This document shows positions 44,001 to 52,787 of a stretch of DNA of 64,000 nt, one piece after another. The notes beneath the pieces are model-generated. The model saw only the letters and a program-made list of their open reading frames with translations. It did not search any database and had not been told where the DNA came from. The stretch spans positions 1 through 64,000 of the forward strand of contig NZ_JNKI01000015.1 of assembly GCF_000702005.1 (NCBI RefSeq). The letters are read 5' to 3'. Numbering within the stretch: the first letter of the stretch is position 1; the number at the start of each line of letters is the position of its first letter. The position numbers were made by a program, and so were the translations under genes. The stretch is from Selenomonas sp. ND2010. GTDB taxonomy: Bacteria; Bacillota; Negativicutes; Selenomonadales; Selenomonadaceae.

Positions 44001-44266
44001 CGATTGAAGCTGCAGGCTTGCGTTTGCGTCCAATTCTTATGACGTCGTTTGCTTTCATCATTGGTTGTTTGCCGTTGGCTGTTGCCAGCGGTGCTGGTGC
44101 GGCAGCGCGTAATGGTATGGGCGTAGCCGTTGTAGGCGGTATGCTCTTTGCGACGGTCTTGGGAATTTTCCTGATTCCGGTATTCTTTGTCGCTATGGAA
44201 TGGATCGCAGCAAAGCTGGGAATGTTCAAACAACAGAAAAAGAAAACAACGGCCGATTACATGTAA
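41078..44266 (+). CDS. RND multidrug efflux transporter (AcrB/HAE1 family)
   Basis: A 1062-residue proton-driven efflux pump. The N-terminus SKFFIHRPIFAIVISIII is typical of HAE1 pumps. The proton-relay Asp pair is in GLVVDDAIVVIENVE. Two large periplasmic loops and 12 membrane helices are expected. The length equals that of AcrB-type proteins. The start is TTG. Presence of such a pump implies an outer membrane. Regulation is probably through the divergent MarR protein. Confidence 0.95.
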   Translation: MSKFFIHRPIFAIVISIIIVIVGVLAAFQLPIAQYPQISPPTVSVSTTYTGANASVVNETVAQIVEQQINGTQGMDYMSSNSDDTGRYSLKVVFETGTDGDMDAVKVQNNAATATASLPSDVQTVGLTTRKSSNDMAYMLSLYSPDGTYDRAFMKNYADIYLLDELKRVPGVGDVQIFGSDYAMRVWLNPDKLAELNLTVADVTSAIKEQNVQAPAGTVGAMPVNNGQEKQYTGKIAGRLVTPEEFGNVILRSDNGKFVRLKDVARVETGEKSSSIVSKFNGYPSVGFGINLTSDANAMETVAGVRKVLEKAEPNLPPNLKMSQIFDSTNYIKASIKEVLETFLEALALVVLVIFLFLQNWRATVIPLLAVPVSLIGTLAAFIVLDFSINTLTLFAMVLAIGLVVDDAIVVIENVEKHMEEGLEPIDATERAMDEVQGPVVAIAFVLAAVFVPVAFLGGMTGVLYKQFALTIAVSMALSAFVALTLTPALCAMILKRHEEKDDEGALGRFFVKFNNWFERTKRGYMGIVAKFIRRTRLAILFMVIVCIAAGAVYKIMPSTFVPSEDQGYLFTVVQLPEGTSMNQTQKSIDKVAKAAMENVDGVENVMAITGFDILSGGAKPSAGMVVLGMKDWSQRTAPGTSVDAAVGKMFGLGAKVAPEATVIAMNPPALPGLGSVGGWSLELQDMSGHTDKELSDITNKIVAAANQRPELQGVRTTFKMTAPSYEFEIDRERVKQLGVQLSDVFTAMQVNFGGTQVNDFNQFGRSYKVMLQADTQYRSEADAAKFIFVKSSSGTMVPLDTLLKPKLSSGPTSISRFNGARSVTIQGNAGQGYSSGQAMAAIQEIVKQNTDNGFNIEWSGQSREESKASSSTLQVLGLALVFVFLCLAALYESWSVPFAVLLTVPTGIMGALVSEYGLSMLEAMFGHVNAGLQNSVYMQIGIIMIIGLAAKNAILIVEFAKVRVDRGMEPVKAAIEAAGLRLRPILMTSFAFIIGCLPLAVASGAGAAARNGMGVAVVGGMLFATVLGIFLIPVFFVAMEWIAAKLGMFKQQKKKTTADYM

Positions 44267-44282
44267 TCCAGCCAGGAATTGT

Positions 44283-44318
44283 TACTTCCCCTCTCCTTGG
44301 AGAGGGGAAGTTTTTTCG
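44283..44318 (+). terminator. Terminator of the RND operon
   Basis: ACTTCCCCTCTCC pairs with GGAGAGGGGAAGT, followed by TTTTTT. Confidence 0.92.
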
Positions 44319-44339
44319 TTATCGGTTCGAAAATAGTCC

Positions 44340-44368
44340 TTGCAAAAAGAACGGTTGTTTTATATAAT
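44340..44368 (+). promoter_or_regulatory. recA promoter with candidate LexA box
   Basis: TTGCAA (44340-44345), 17-nt spacer, TATAAT (44363-44368). Inside the spacer, GAACGGTTGTTT (44349-44360) resembles the Gram-positive SOS box (GAAC-N4-GTTC) with one change. Confidence 0.65.
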
Positions 44369-44412
44369 AGCTAAAGAGATAAAACGTGAACGTGAAAGGA
44401 GCGGATATACGG

Positions 44413-45456
44413 ATGGCAACGGATAAAAAGGAAGCATTGGCCAATGCGCTGAAACAGATTGAGAAAGATTTCGGCAAGGGATCCATCATGCGCCTTGGTG
44501 ATGCGAAGGCAAATATGAATGTGGAGGTTATTTCCACAGGTATTTTGCCATTGGATGTTGCATTGGGTGTAGGCGGTGTTCCCCGTGGCCGTATCATTGA
44601 GGTATATGGGCCGGAGTCGTCTGGTAAGACGACGGTCACGCTGCATATGATTGCTGAAGCTCAGAAGGCAGGCGGTATTGCTGCATTCATCGATGCAGAG
44701 CATGCCTTGGATCCAGTCTATGCGCAAAAACTTGGTGTCAATATCGATGATTTGCTGATTTCACAGCCGGATACTGGGGAACAGGCATTGGACATTGTCG
44801 ATGCACTGGTACGCAGTGGTGCCATCGATATTATCGTTGTCGACTCAGTAGCTGCGCTGGTACCGAAGGCAGAAATTGAAGGAGAGATGGGCGACAGCCA
44901 TGTAGGTCTTCATGCCCGCCTCATGAGCCAGGCAATGCGTAAATTAACGGGTATCATCAGCAAAAGTCAGACGGTGGCTATCTTCATCAACCAGATTCGT
45001 GAGAAGGTTGGTGTTATGTTCGGCAATCCGGAGACTACAACCGGTGGCCGCGCACTGAAATTCTATTCTTCGGTTCGACTGGATGTACGCAAAATCGATA
45101 AGATCACGCAGGGGCAGGATGTCGTGGGAAGCCGTACGCGCATCAAAGTCGTGAAAAATAAAGTTGCCCCGCCGTTCAAGATGGCAGAGTTCGATATCAT
45201 GTATGGCGAAGGTGTCTCCAAGATGTCCAGCATCATTGATATGGGTGTTGAGATGGATATTGTCGATAAGAGTGGTGCTTGGTTCTCGTATGAGGGCACG
45301 CGACTCGGCCAGGGTAAAGAAAATGCGAAACAGGCTTTGCGGGAGCAGCCAGAGCTCTGTGCAGAGATTGAGGCGAAGATTCGCGCGAAACTGTTGGCGT
45401 CTCAGGAGATTTTAGAGGCGGAGGAGCAGCCCGAAACACCGGAAACTGAGGCGTAA
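44413..45456 (+). CDS. recA: Recombinase RecA
   Basis: A 347-residue RecA. Walker A is GPESSGKTT, with [11 protein letters not shown] near the N-terminus and [21 protein letters not shown] later. An in-frame GTG at 44386 exists, but the conserved MATDKKEAL start at 44413 fits the family. recX follows 6 nt later. Confidence 0.98.
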   Translation: MATDKKEALANALKQIEKDFGKGSIMRLGDAKANMNVEVISTGILPLDVALGVGGVPRGRIIEVYGPESSGKTTVTLHMIAEAQKAGGIAAFIDAEHALDPVYAQKLGVNIDDLLISQPDTGEQALDIVDALVRSGAIDIIVVDSVAALVPKAEIEGEMGDSHVGLHARLMSQAMRKLTGIISKSQTVAIFINQIREKVGVMFGNPETTTGGRALKFYSSVRLDVRKIDKITQGQDVVGSRTRIKVVKNKVAPPFKMAEFDIMYGEGVSKMSSIIDMGVEMDIVDKSGAWFSYEGTRLGQGKENAKQALREQPELCAEIEAKIRAKLLASQEILEAEEQPETPETEA

Positions 45457-45462
45457 GGAATC

Positions 45463-45975
45463 GTGTGGCGTTATAGACAGGGCGGCGACGATGAGGCGGC
45501 AGAAGAAAAAAAGCGTCCTCGCAAGCCTAAGAAGACAGCGCTTATGGCAGCGGTCGATTTGTTAGCCCGTCAGGAGCAAAGTGAAAATAAACTGCGCGAA
45601 AAGTTGACGCGAAAGGGGTACGAAGCAGAGGAGATCGATCAGGCAATCACGCGCCTGGTGGAAATGCGCTACCTTAATGATGCGGATGCCTGTGCCCGGC
45701 AGTTTGCGTTTCTTTACGAGGAAAGCCGCAGCTCCGTGCGGCAGATTTGTGTCAAGTTGATGCAGCGAGGATTTGAGTCGTCGTTGGTGAAATCCTGTAT
45801 CCCTGCGGATACGTTTGAACGTGAAACCGCAGCGGCCTTGCGGGTATTGTCGCTAAAGTTTAAGCCATCGGCGGACCGGCAGAAGATGATGGCAAATCTC
45901 TATCGCAAGGGGTTTGATTCTTCGGCAATTCGGGCTGCCGTTGATCGATTCTGCCAAGAAGACATATCGGATTGA
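45463..45975 (+). CDS. recX: Regulatory protein RecX
   Basis: A 170-residue helical-repeat protein that modulates RecA filaments. Recognised from ARQEQSENKLREKLTRKGY and the repeated three-helix units (YLNDADACARQFAF; LYRKGFDSSAIRAAVD). It starts with GTG and is co-transcribed with recA. Confidence 0.92.
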   Translation: MWRYRQGGDDEAAEEKKRPRKPKKTALMAAVDLLARQEQSENKLREKLTRKGYEAEEIDQAITRLVEMRYLNDADACARQFAFLYEESRSSVRQICVKLMQRGFESSLVKSCIPADTFERETAAALRVLSLKFKPSADRQKMMANLYRKGFDSSAIRAAVDRFCQEDISD

Positions 45976-46016
45976 AAAAAGCCTTGGGCCTATGGAAAGC
46001 GCCCAAGGCTTTTAAA
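45975..46016 (+). terminator. Terminator of recA-recX
   Basis: AAAAAAGCCTTGGGC pairs with GCCCAAGGCTTTT; the loop is 10 nt. Confidence 0.88.
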
Positions 46017-46084
46017 ATAGAGTCGCTTATGATATAATCGTTAAAAAGCTTTACACGTCTATGTACTTAGAGGAGGAACAAATT

Positions 46085-47638
46085 TTGAGCAAGCCTGCCA
46101 ATGAAATGATTCTGGTTCTGGATTTTGGTGGCCAGTACAACCAGCTGATTGCGCGCCGTGTCCGTGAGAACCATGTCTATTGTGAGGTTCATCCGCATAC
46201 ACTGAGTCTGGATAAGATTCGCGAGATGGCACCGAAGGGCATCATCCTGACCGGCGGTCCGAACAGTGTCTACAAAGAAGATTCGGCCAGCTGCAGCCCG
46301 GAACTTTTCGAACTGGGCATTCCGGTCATGGGCATCTGCTATGGTTCGCAGCTCATGTCGCATCTTTTGGGCGGCAAGGTCGCGACGGCACCGACGAGTG
46401 AGTATGGCAAGACGGAAGTCACGATTGCGAAGCAGGATTCGAAACTTTTCCAGGGCGTTGACGAGAAAACGATTTGCTGGATGAGCCATACGGACTACAT
46501 TGCAGAGGCACCGGCAGATTTCGTGGTAACGGCTTCGACACCGGTATGCCCCGTGGCGGCTATGGAAAACGCAGCTAAGAAGCTCTACGCGACCCAGTTC
46601 CACCCCGAAGTCATGCATACGGTACAAGGCAAGACGATGCTCAAGAATTTTGTCTATGAAGTTTGCGGCTGTGCTGGCGAATGGAAGATGGATTCCTTCG
46701 TCAAGAAGACGGTCGAAGAGCTCAAGGCCAAAATCGGCAATGGCCGTGCGCTTTGTGCCCTGTCGGGCGGTGTGGATTCCTCGGTAGCAGCGGTTCTCCT
46801 CTCGAAGGCTATCGGCAAGCAGCTGACTTGCGTATTCGTCGATCACGGTCTGCTGCGCAAGGATGAAGGCGATCAGGTCGAGGCGGTATTTGGCCCGAAT
46901 GGTTCGTATGATGTCAATTTTATCCGCGTCAATGCGAAAGATCGCTTCTATGCTAAATTGGCTGGTGTCACGGAGCCAGAGCAGAAACGCAAGATTATCG
47001 GTGAAGAATTCATTCGCGTATTCGAGGAAGAGGCAAAAAAAATTGGTGCTGTCGACTATCTCGTACAGGGAACGATTTATCCGGATGTCATCGAAAGTGG
47101 TCTGGGCAAATCGGCTGTCATCAAATCGCACCACAACGTTGGCGGTTTGCCAGATTTCGTCGATTTCAAGGAAATCGTCGAGCCGCTGCGGTTGCTATTC
47201 AAGGATGAAGTCCGTGCTGCTGGCCGCGAGCTCGGCATTCCCGAGTATCTCGTCAACCGCCAGCCATTCCCAGGCCCGGGACTTGGCATCCGCATCATCG
47301 GTGAGGTGACGGAGGAGAAGGTCAAGATCGTCCAGGAGGCTGATGCCATCTATCGCGAAGAGGTGGCAAAAGCTGGAGCTGACAAGAACCTTGGCCAGTA
47401 TTTTGCAGCGCTTACGAACATGCGCAGTGTCGGCGTCATGGGCGATGGCCGTACCTATGACTATGCGATTGCCCTTCGTGCGGTTATGACGAGTGACTTC
47501 ATGACGGCAGAGAGCGCACAGCTTCCTTGGGAAGTCTTGCAGAAGACCACGACGCGTATCGTCAACGAGGTCAAGGGCGTCAACCGCGTTCTCTACGATT
47601 GCACGGGCAAACCGCCAGCAACGATTGAGTTTGAATGA
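46085..47638 (+). CDS. guaA: GMP synthase (glutamine-hydrolysing)
   Basis: A 517-residue enzyme converting XMP to GMP. The N-terminal class I glutamine amidotransferase ([18 protein letters not shown]; nucleophile Cys in [18 protein letters not shown]) is followed by the ATP-pyrophosphatase domain ([15 protein letters not shown]) and the dimerisation domain ending in PPATIEFE. The TTG at 46085 lies behind GAGGAGG; an ATG at 46061 would place the ribosome-binding site inside the gene. An extended -10 TGATATAAT lies at 46030-46038. Confidence 0.96.
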   Translation: MSKPANEMILVLDFGGQYNQLIARRVRENHVYCEVHPHTLSLDKIREMAPKGIILTGGPNSVYKEDSASCSPELFELGIPVMGICYGSQLMSHLLGGKVATAPTSEYGKTEVTIAKQDSKLFQGVDEKTICWMSHTDYIAEAPADFVVTASTPVCPVAAMENAAKKLYATQFHPEVMHTVQGKTMLKNFVYEVCGCAGEWKMDSFVKKTVEELKAKIGNGRALCALSGGVDSSVAAVLLSKAIGKQLTCVFVDHGLLRKDEGDQVEAVFGPNGSYDVNFIRVNAKDRFYAKLAGVTEPEQKRKIIGEEFIRVFEEEAKKIGAVDYLVQGTIYPDVIESGLGKSAVIKSHHNVGGLPDFVDFKEIVEPLRLLFKDEVRAAGRELGIPEYLVNRQPFPGPGLGIRIIGEVTEEKVKIVQEADAIYREEVAKAGADKNLGQYFAALTNMRSVGVMGDGRTYDYAIALRAVMTSDFMTAESAQLPWEVLQKTTTRIVNEVKGVNRVLYDCTGKPPATIEFE

Positions 47639-47645
47639 TAACCCC

Positions 47646-47674
47646 TTTACAAATAAAACAAAATGCCGTATAAT
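47646..47674 (+). promoter_or_regulatory. Promoter of tRNA-Pro
   Basis: TTTACA (47646-47651), 17-nt spacer, TATAAT (47669-47674), ending 10 nt before the tRNA. The -35 lies 8 nt after the guaA stop. Confidence 0.85.
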
Positions 47675-47684
47675 ATATTTTGTT

Positions 47685-47761
47685 CGGGACGTAGCGCAGT
47701 TTGGTAGCGCGCTTCCTTGGGGTGGAAGAGGTCGTGGGTTCAAATCCCGTCGTTCCGACCA
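47685..47761 (+). tRNA. tRNA-Pro (GGG anticodon)
   Basis: Acceptor stem CGGGACG/CGTTCCG followed by an encoded CCA end. The D-arm has AGTTTGGTAG, the anticodon stem CTTCC/GGAAG encloses TTGGGGT (anticodon GGG, reading CCC and CCU), and the T-arm has TTCAAAT. Confidence 0.95.
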
Positions 47762-47773
47762 TTATATGATATT

Positions 47774-47810
47774 AAAAAGTGATTCAGCCTTGGCTGAATC
47801 ACTTTTTTCG
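47774..47810 (+). terminator. Terminator of tRNA-Pro
   Basis: AAAAAGTGATTCAGCC pairs with GGCTGAATCACTTTTTT. Confidence 0.92.
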
Positions 47811-47842
47811 AATGGTGAATCATGTAGGATGAGGTGATACGG

Positions 47843-48583
47843 GTGATTAAGGATTACTATGAGTTGTTACAGGTACATCCGAAAGCGTCAGCGGATATTA
47901 TAAAGAAAGCCTACCAGACTTTAGCAAAAAAATATCATCCGGACTTATCGAAGCTGCCGCCGGAAGAAGCCAGCCGGCATATGAGTGAGCTGAATGAAGC
48001 CTATCGGATTTTGTCGGATCCGGCAGCGCGCGGCCAATATGATGCGGCAAGGCTGCAGGAACAGCACAAGGTGCGGGAACTGCCACGAGAGCATCATGCG
48101 GTACATCAGGAAACAATTCCGCCGCGCTCAGCCCGTAGACATTTAAGCAAGAAGCATCATGATGAAAATTTGCATAATTTTGCTGCGGGCAAAATCAAAT
48201 ATGTTCTTGCCGGCTTAATCGTGCTTTTAGGTGGGGCTTTGGTGTGGTTCTTTTGGGGGACTGATGATGATAATGAAGTACATTACAAAAGTTTGAAGGG
48301 AAATCCAGCGGTAGAGGAGCGATCGCGGGAAAGCAATAACCCTGCGTATGTTCCTGCTCCATCGTATGATTCCAATGACGAGAAACTCCATCCGGGAAAT
48401 TCGAAGGGAAATGGCAAGGCAGAAGACGATACTTCGGGCGGTTCGGTGCTGATCGATGGCAAACAGAGCGTCCCTGAGGGATCCAAAGAAAAGAATCCAG
48501 AACCTCGTAATGAGTTGAAGGATCGGTCGGGAAATCAACCTTTGAGTGATGGTGAAACCATTGATGTCGGGGAAAAACTTTGA
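47843..48583 (+). CDS. Membrane-anchored DnaJ-domain protein
   Basis: A 246-residue protein. A J domain occupies residues 1-65 (DYYELLQVHPKASADIIKKA, HPD in KKYHPDLSK), so it should stimulate a DnaK-type ATPase. A basic linker and one membrane helix at about 114-136 follow, then a hydrophilic, disordered C-terminal tail rich in Asn, Gly and Ser. The tail probably faces outward and shows no known domain. GTG start behind GAGGTG; it is followed closely by the ABC-F gene. Confidence 0.85.
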   Translation: MIKDYYELLQVHPKASADIIKKAYQTLAKKYHPDLSKLPPEEASRHMSELNEAYRILSDPAARGQYDAARLQEQHKVRELPREHHAVHQETIPPRSARRHLSKKHHDENLHNFAAGKIKYVLAGLIVLLGGALVWFFWGTDDDNEVHYKSLKGNPAVEERSRESNNPAYVPAPSYDSNDEKLHPGNSKGNGKAEDDTSGGSVLIDGKQSVPEGSKEKNPEPRNELKDRSGNQPLSDGETIDVGEKL

Positions 48584-48596
48584 AAGGAAGTAATAT

Positions 48597-50153
48597 ATGA
48601 GCATATTGAACGTATCCCATTTATCGCATAGCTATGGAGGCCGTGAGATTTTTGAGGATGTTAGTTTTCGCTTATTGAAAGGTGAACATGTTGCCTTGGT
48701 GGGCGCTAATGGAGAGGGAAAATCTACGTTTCTATCCATTATCACCGGTCAGCTTACGCCAGATGCGGGAACGATTGAATGGGCCAAACGCGTTAAGGTT
48801 GGCTATCTTGACCAGCATGCAATACTCAAAGCCGGCATGACGATTCGCGATACCCTCCGGACGGCTTTTGAAGATATGGTACAGGCGGAACAGGAAATGC
48901 TGGCTGCTTATGATAAGATGGGAGATGCGACGCCAGAAGAAGTCGATAAGCTCATGAAGGATGTCGGCGATATCCAGGATATGCTGGAGGCGGGCAGTTA
49001 TTATACGCTCGATGCGCGGATTGAAGAAGTGTCTGCGGGCCTCGGCCTTCGTGACATTGGCCTTGATCGTACCGTTGATGAACTTTCGGGCGGACAGCGC
49101 ACGAAGGTGCTACTCACAAAACTTTTGCTTCAGAATCCGGAAATCCTGATTCTCGATGAGCCGACGAATTATCTTGATGTGGAGCATATCAACTGGCTGA
49201 CAAATTATCTGCAGAATTATGAGAATGCCTTTATTCTCGTTTCCCATGATGTGCCGTTCCTCAATGCGGTTACCAATGTAATCTATCATGTCGATAATTT
49301 GAGCTTGGACCGCTATACGGGAAGCTATGAGAAATTTGAGGAAATGGCTGCGTTAAAACGCCGGCAGGAAGAAGCTGCGTATGAGCGCCAGCAGGCAGAA
49401 ATCAAGAAAGAACAGGACTTTATCCAGCGTAATAAGGCGCGGGTGGCAACGCGCGGGATGGCAAACAGTCGTCAAAAACGTCTCGATAAAATGGAAGTCC
49501 TGACGAAACGTCAGGAAAAGCCGAAACCGCATTTTCATTTTCAATCGGATCGAACTCCATCGCGATTTGTCATCGAGGGCAAGCGACTGGTGCTGGGGTA
49601 TGATACTCCGCTTACGAATCCAGTGGATATCCGGGTGGAGCGCAACAAGAAGATTGCGATTCGGGGAACGAATGGTTTAGGTAAATCCACGTTGCTCAAA
49701 ACCATGTTAGGGATGATTCCTGCTATTTCTGGCAATGTGGAATTGGGCGAGTTTGTTTCGGTTGGCTATTTTGAGCAGGAAAGCGCTTCGGGAAATTCGA
49801 ATACGGCATTGGAAGAGCTGTGGCAGGATTACCCAGGTATGAGCAACTTTGAAGTCCGGGCGGCACTGGCTTCATGCGGCCTGACCAATGAGCATATCAC
49901 CACGAAGATGATGGCACTTTCGGGTGGTGAAGCGGCCAAGGTCCGTCTCTGCAAAATCATGCAGAAGCCAGTCAATCTGCTGGTTCTCGACGAGCCTACG
50001 AATCATTTGGATGTGGAGGCCAAAAAAGAACTCAAGCGGGCGATCAAAGAGTATAAGGGAACAGTTTTGTTGGTTTCCCATGAACCAGATTTTTACGAGG
50101 ATATCGTGGATTCGGTTTGGAATATTGAAAACTGGTCAACCAAGATCATTTGA
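48597..50153 (+). CDS. ABC-F family ATPase
   Basis: A 518-residue soluble protein with two ATPase domains and no membrane segments. The Walker A motifs are GANGEGKST and GTNGLGKST, the signature motifs LSGGQRTKV and LSGGEAAKV, and Walker B motifs ILDEPTNYLD and VLDEPTNHLD. A helical linker at about 240-310 joins them. ABC-F proteins bind the ribosomal E site and act in translation or antibiotic protection. It resembles YkpA/YbiT-like housekeeping members more than known resistance factors. Confidence 0.92.
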   Translation: MSILNVSHLSHSYGGREIFEDVSFRLLKGEHVALVGANGEGKSTFLSIITGQLTPDAGTIEWAKRVKVGYLDQHAILKAGMTIRDTLRTAFEDMVQAEQEMLAAYDKMGDATPEEVDKLMKDVGDIQDMLEAGSYYTLDARIEEVSAGLGLRDIGLDRTVDELSGGQRTKVLLTKLLLQNPEILILDEPTNYLDVEHINWLTNYLQNYENAFILVSHDVPFLNAVTNVIYHVDNLSLDRYTGSYEKFEEMAALKRRQEEAAYERQQAEIKKEQDFIQRNKARVATRGMANSRQKRLDKMEVLTKRQEKPKPHFHFQSDRTPSRFVIEGKRLVLGYDTPLTNPVDIRVERNKKIAIRGTNGLGKSTLLKTMLGMIPAISGNVELGEFVSVGYFEQESASGNSNTALEELWQDYPGMSNFEVRAALASCGLTNEHITTKMMALSGGEAAKVRLCKIMQKPVNLLVLDEPTNHLDVEAKKELKRAIKEYKGTVLLVSHEPDFYEDIVDSVWNIENWSTKII

Positions 50154-50174
50154 CCGTAGCAGGAAAATGATCAT

Positions 50175-50224
50175 AAAAAAGAAGGTGGACAAAATGCTTT
50201 GGCATTTTGTCCACCTTCTTTTTT
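50175..50224. terminator. Bidirectional terminator between convergent genes
   Basis: AAAAAAGAAGGTGGACAAAA pairs with its complement ending in a T-run; the 3' edge touches the stop codon of the minus-strand AraC gene. Confidence 0.92.
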
Positions 50225-51071
50225 ATGTCTGCTTCCAAGTATTGCGGTATTTTCCAGGTGGCATACCTACGAATTTGCTGAAGACAGACTGGAAGTAGTT
50301 GGAATTATTATAGCCGCATTGCATGGCTATGGTGGTGACGCTTTGTTTCGTGGAGAGCAACAGATTCTGGGCTTCCGAGATACGCAATTGAGTGATGTAT
50401 TGCATGGGAGAACAGCCCGTGCATTCCTTGAAAATATGTGACAGATAGTATGGGCTGATGTGTAGGTTCTGTGCAATTTGCGACAGAGAAAGTTCTTCTA
50501 GATAGTGATTGTCCAGATAGGTTTTGATATATTGCCCTAAGGTATATGCAGCATCGCGATTAGCAACGGTAGTGTGATTATATTGTTCTAATATCAGCAG
50601 TATCAGAGCCTGAGCTAGATGATTGCATGCTTCTTGATGAAGTTGGGAGGGAAGACTGGTAATTATTTTCTTTGTCTGCTGAAAGAATTGGGCGATTAAT
50701 GGATAGGTGTGCCCTGTGTGGATGATGGGGACGGCTTCTGAGGGGAGAAACTGTCCTGGGCGTAACCCTTTGATCTGCAGACGCTTAAAACCTAGCGCTA
50801 AGGCCCGTGTGGCGGTGCCGTTTTGGGGCAAAAAGGAATGCAGGCAGCCCTGATTAACGAGGACAATATCGCCCCTGCTTACCGGATGGGAAGTGTTGTG
50901 GATGGTACAGGTGCCGCTGCCCTTCATAATGAAGAGGATTTCTGCCTGATCACAGCAATCGGCTGGCAATGGCAGAGTATCGGAGGACAGGAGACAGAGA
51001 TAAGATAGTTGTACCGTTTGTTCGGATGCAAATCGCGGATTTGTCGTAGGATTAAAAGTAAGTAGTGACAT
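50223..51071 (-). CDS. AraC-family regulator with cupin sensor
   Basis: A 282-residue regulator. The N-terminal cupin-type sensing domain (about 20-150, IMKGSGTCTIHN) is joined to two C-terminal helix-turn-helices (LSLSQIAQNLHISPYYLSHIF and VTTIAMQCGYNNSNYFQSVFSK). A longer frame starts at 51128, but the ATG at 51071 has AAAAGGG upstream. It is divergent from the transporter-phosphoesterase pair and is probably its activator. Confidence 0.9.
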   Translation of the reverse strand: MSLLTFNPTTNPRFASEQTVQLSYLCLLSSDTLPLPADCCDQAEILFIMKGSGTCTIHNTSHPVSRGDIVLVNQGCLHSFLPQNGTATRALALGFKRLQIKGLRPGQFLPSEAVPIIHTGHTYPLIAQFFQQTKKIITSLPSQLHQEACNHLAQALILLILEQYNHTTVANRDAAYTLGQYIKTYLDNHYLEELSLSQIAQNLHISPYYLSHIFKECTGCSPMQYITQLRISEAQNLLLSTKQSVTTIAMQCGYNNSNYFQSVFSKFVGMPPGKYRNTWKQT

Positions 51072-51198
51072 AAAATCGCCCTTTTCCAATGATAGCAAGA
51101 AAATGTAATAGGAATAAAAACAAAGCAAAATAATGAAGAATAATCTGAAATAACTGTAATATAATAATCATCAAGGGTGGTTAATGATTATGTTATGG

Positions 51199-51222
51199 TT
51201 GAGTAGGACATCATTTACTCAA
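51199..51222. promoter_or_regulatory. Candidate operator between araC gene and transporter
   Basis: Inverted repeat TTGAGTA-N10-TACTCAA in the 258-bp divergent intergenic region. Assigned from symmetry and position. Confidence 0.4.
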
Positions 51223-51329
51223 TACTTACCTAATTATTATACCAAAAAATCACCACAAAAGCCAGTATTTTCAGAAAAGAAAAAGAATTACTGGCAGATT
51301 CCGTTATTACAAAGAAGGAGAGTGTGCTT

Positions 51330-52697
51330 ATGTTTAAATGGTTTCTGACCAATCCGGATAAGCCAAGGATCCATGATGAGGAACTGGTTAAGAAGATGTA
51401 TCACTCGGCCAGGCTTCAAGCTGTCACAGCGATGATTCTGGGTTATGGCATGTACTATGTGATGAGGATGACACTGGGCGTGGCTAAAAAACCTATGATT
51501 GAAGAGGGATTTACCCCTACGGAATTGGGTGCCATGGGAGCAGGTATGATGGTTGCCATCGCCATTGGCAAATGTGCCAACGGCTTTATTGCGGATCATT
51601 GTAATATCAAGAAAATCGTTCCTTTAGGACTGCTGGGGGCGGCTATCGTCAATGCTATTTTGGGCTTTAGCAATGCCTATTGGGTATTCTTGGCGCTGTG
51701 GATTGTCAATGGTGTCTTCCAGTCCATGGGGTCAGCGCCCTGTATTGTATCCTTGTCTCAATGGTTTTCCAAGAGTCAGCTGGCAACCTATTATGGGGTG
51801 TTCAGTATTGCCCATTATGTAGGTGAAGGTGCTACTTATCTGGGAACGGCCATGATTATCGTAGCTTTTGGATGGCACGCTGCATTCTTTTTGCCAGGTG
51901 TAGCCTGCATCGTGTTGGCTTTCATCATGTACCGCTTTATGCGTGATCGGCCAGAGTCTTACGGTTTGCCCTCTGCCAACGAATTTGAAGGTGAGATTGT
52001 TCAGGAACAGAAGGAGCAGGAAGTTTCAACGAAAGAAGCCCAGATGATGGTTATCAAAAATCCTTATGTTTGGCTTTTGGCAGCGGCAGCTATTTGTCTA
52101 GGAATTTCACGGTATTCCATCAGTAGCTGGGGCGTTATTTTCCTGCAGGAAGCCAAGGGATTGGACCTGGTTACGGCAGGGAGTATTATGTCCTTGTCGC
52201 CGATTCTGGGGGGCGTAGGGTCTTTCTTATCGGGAATCATTTCCGACAAGATTTTTAAATCGCGTCATTCTGTTACTACGATTGTGTTTGGCTTGGTCAT
52301 GCTGGTGGGAATTATTGGCGTTTGCTTTGTGCCTGCCGGAAACACTACGTTGGCCGCAGTTTGTATCGCTGTATTTGGTTTTGGTTTGGGGGTCATTCTT
52401 TGCTTTGTCGGTGGACTGCTGGCTGTTGACCTTTGCCCGCGTAAAGCAACAGGTGCAGCTATGGGAGTTATTGGCCTATTGGCTTATGGTGGTGCTGCTT
52501 TGCAGGATATTGTAAACGGCATGTTGATGGATTCTGCTAAGGTAGTGGTAGATGGTGTTACTACTTATCAGTTCGGTACGATCACCACTTTTTGGATTGG
52601 TTCAGTAGTGTTGATGACATTACTTATCGTACCTACCTTGTGGGCAAAGAAAAACAGGAGCGAGGAGGTACACGAAACGCATCACGCTGCAGCTTAA
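51330..52697 (+). CDS. MFS transporter of the organophosphate:phosphate antiporter type (GlpT/UhpT-like)
   Basis: A 455-residue permease with about 12 membrane helices. The N-terminal region (SARLQAVTAMILGYGMYYVMRMTLGVAKKPM) and gene context resemble the GlpT/UhpT/PgtP group, which exchange a sugar or glycerol phosphate for inorganic phosphate. The paired phosphoesterase downstream supports a phosphate-ester substrate, but the exact one is unknown. The ATG lies 10 nt after AAGGAG. Confidence 0.85.
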   Translation: MFKWFLTNPDKPRIHDEELVKKMYHSARLQAVTAMILGYGMYYVMRMTLGVAKKPMIEEGFTPTELGAMGAGMMVAIAIGKCANGFIADHCNIKKIVPLGLLGAAIVNAILGFSNAYWVFLALWIVNGVFQSMGSAPCIVSLSQWFSKSQLATYYGVFSIAHYVGEGATYLGTAMIIVAFGWHAAFFLPGVACIVLAFIMYRFMRDRPESYGLPSANEFEGEIVQEQKEQEVSTKEAQMMVIKNPYVWLLAAAAICLGISRYSISSWGVIFLQEAKGLDLVTAGSIMSLSPILGGVGSFLSGIISDKIFKSRHSVTTIVFGLVMLVGIIGVCFVPAGNTTLAAVCIAVFGFGLGVILCFVGGLLAVDLCPRKATGAAMGVIGLLAYGGAALQDIVNGMLMDSAKVVVDGVTTYQFGTITTFWIGSVVLMTLLIVPTLWAKKNRSEEVHETHHAAA

Positions 52698-52787
52698 GGC
52701 TGGACTTTAGGCAGCAGTCGAAAAGGATTAAGGAGATTTATGAACAAGGCAGCTATGCCAAGGCCAAAGTAATGGAGGCAGATCATT

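Noticed and set aside
46039-46084. Purine riboswitch before guaA
   Set aside because: The leader between the -10 and the start is under 50 nt, too short for an aptamer, and has no aptamer-like core.
46067-47134. 355-codon minus-strand frame under guaA
   Set aside because: Shadow of a certain gene.
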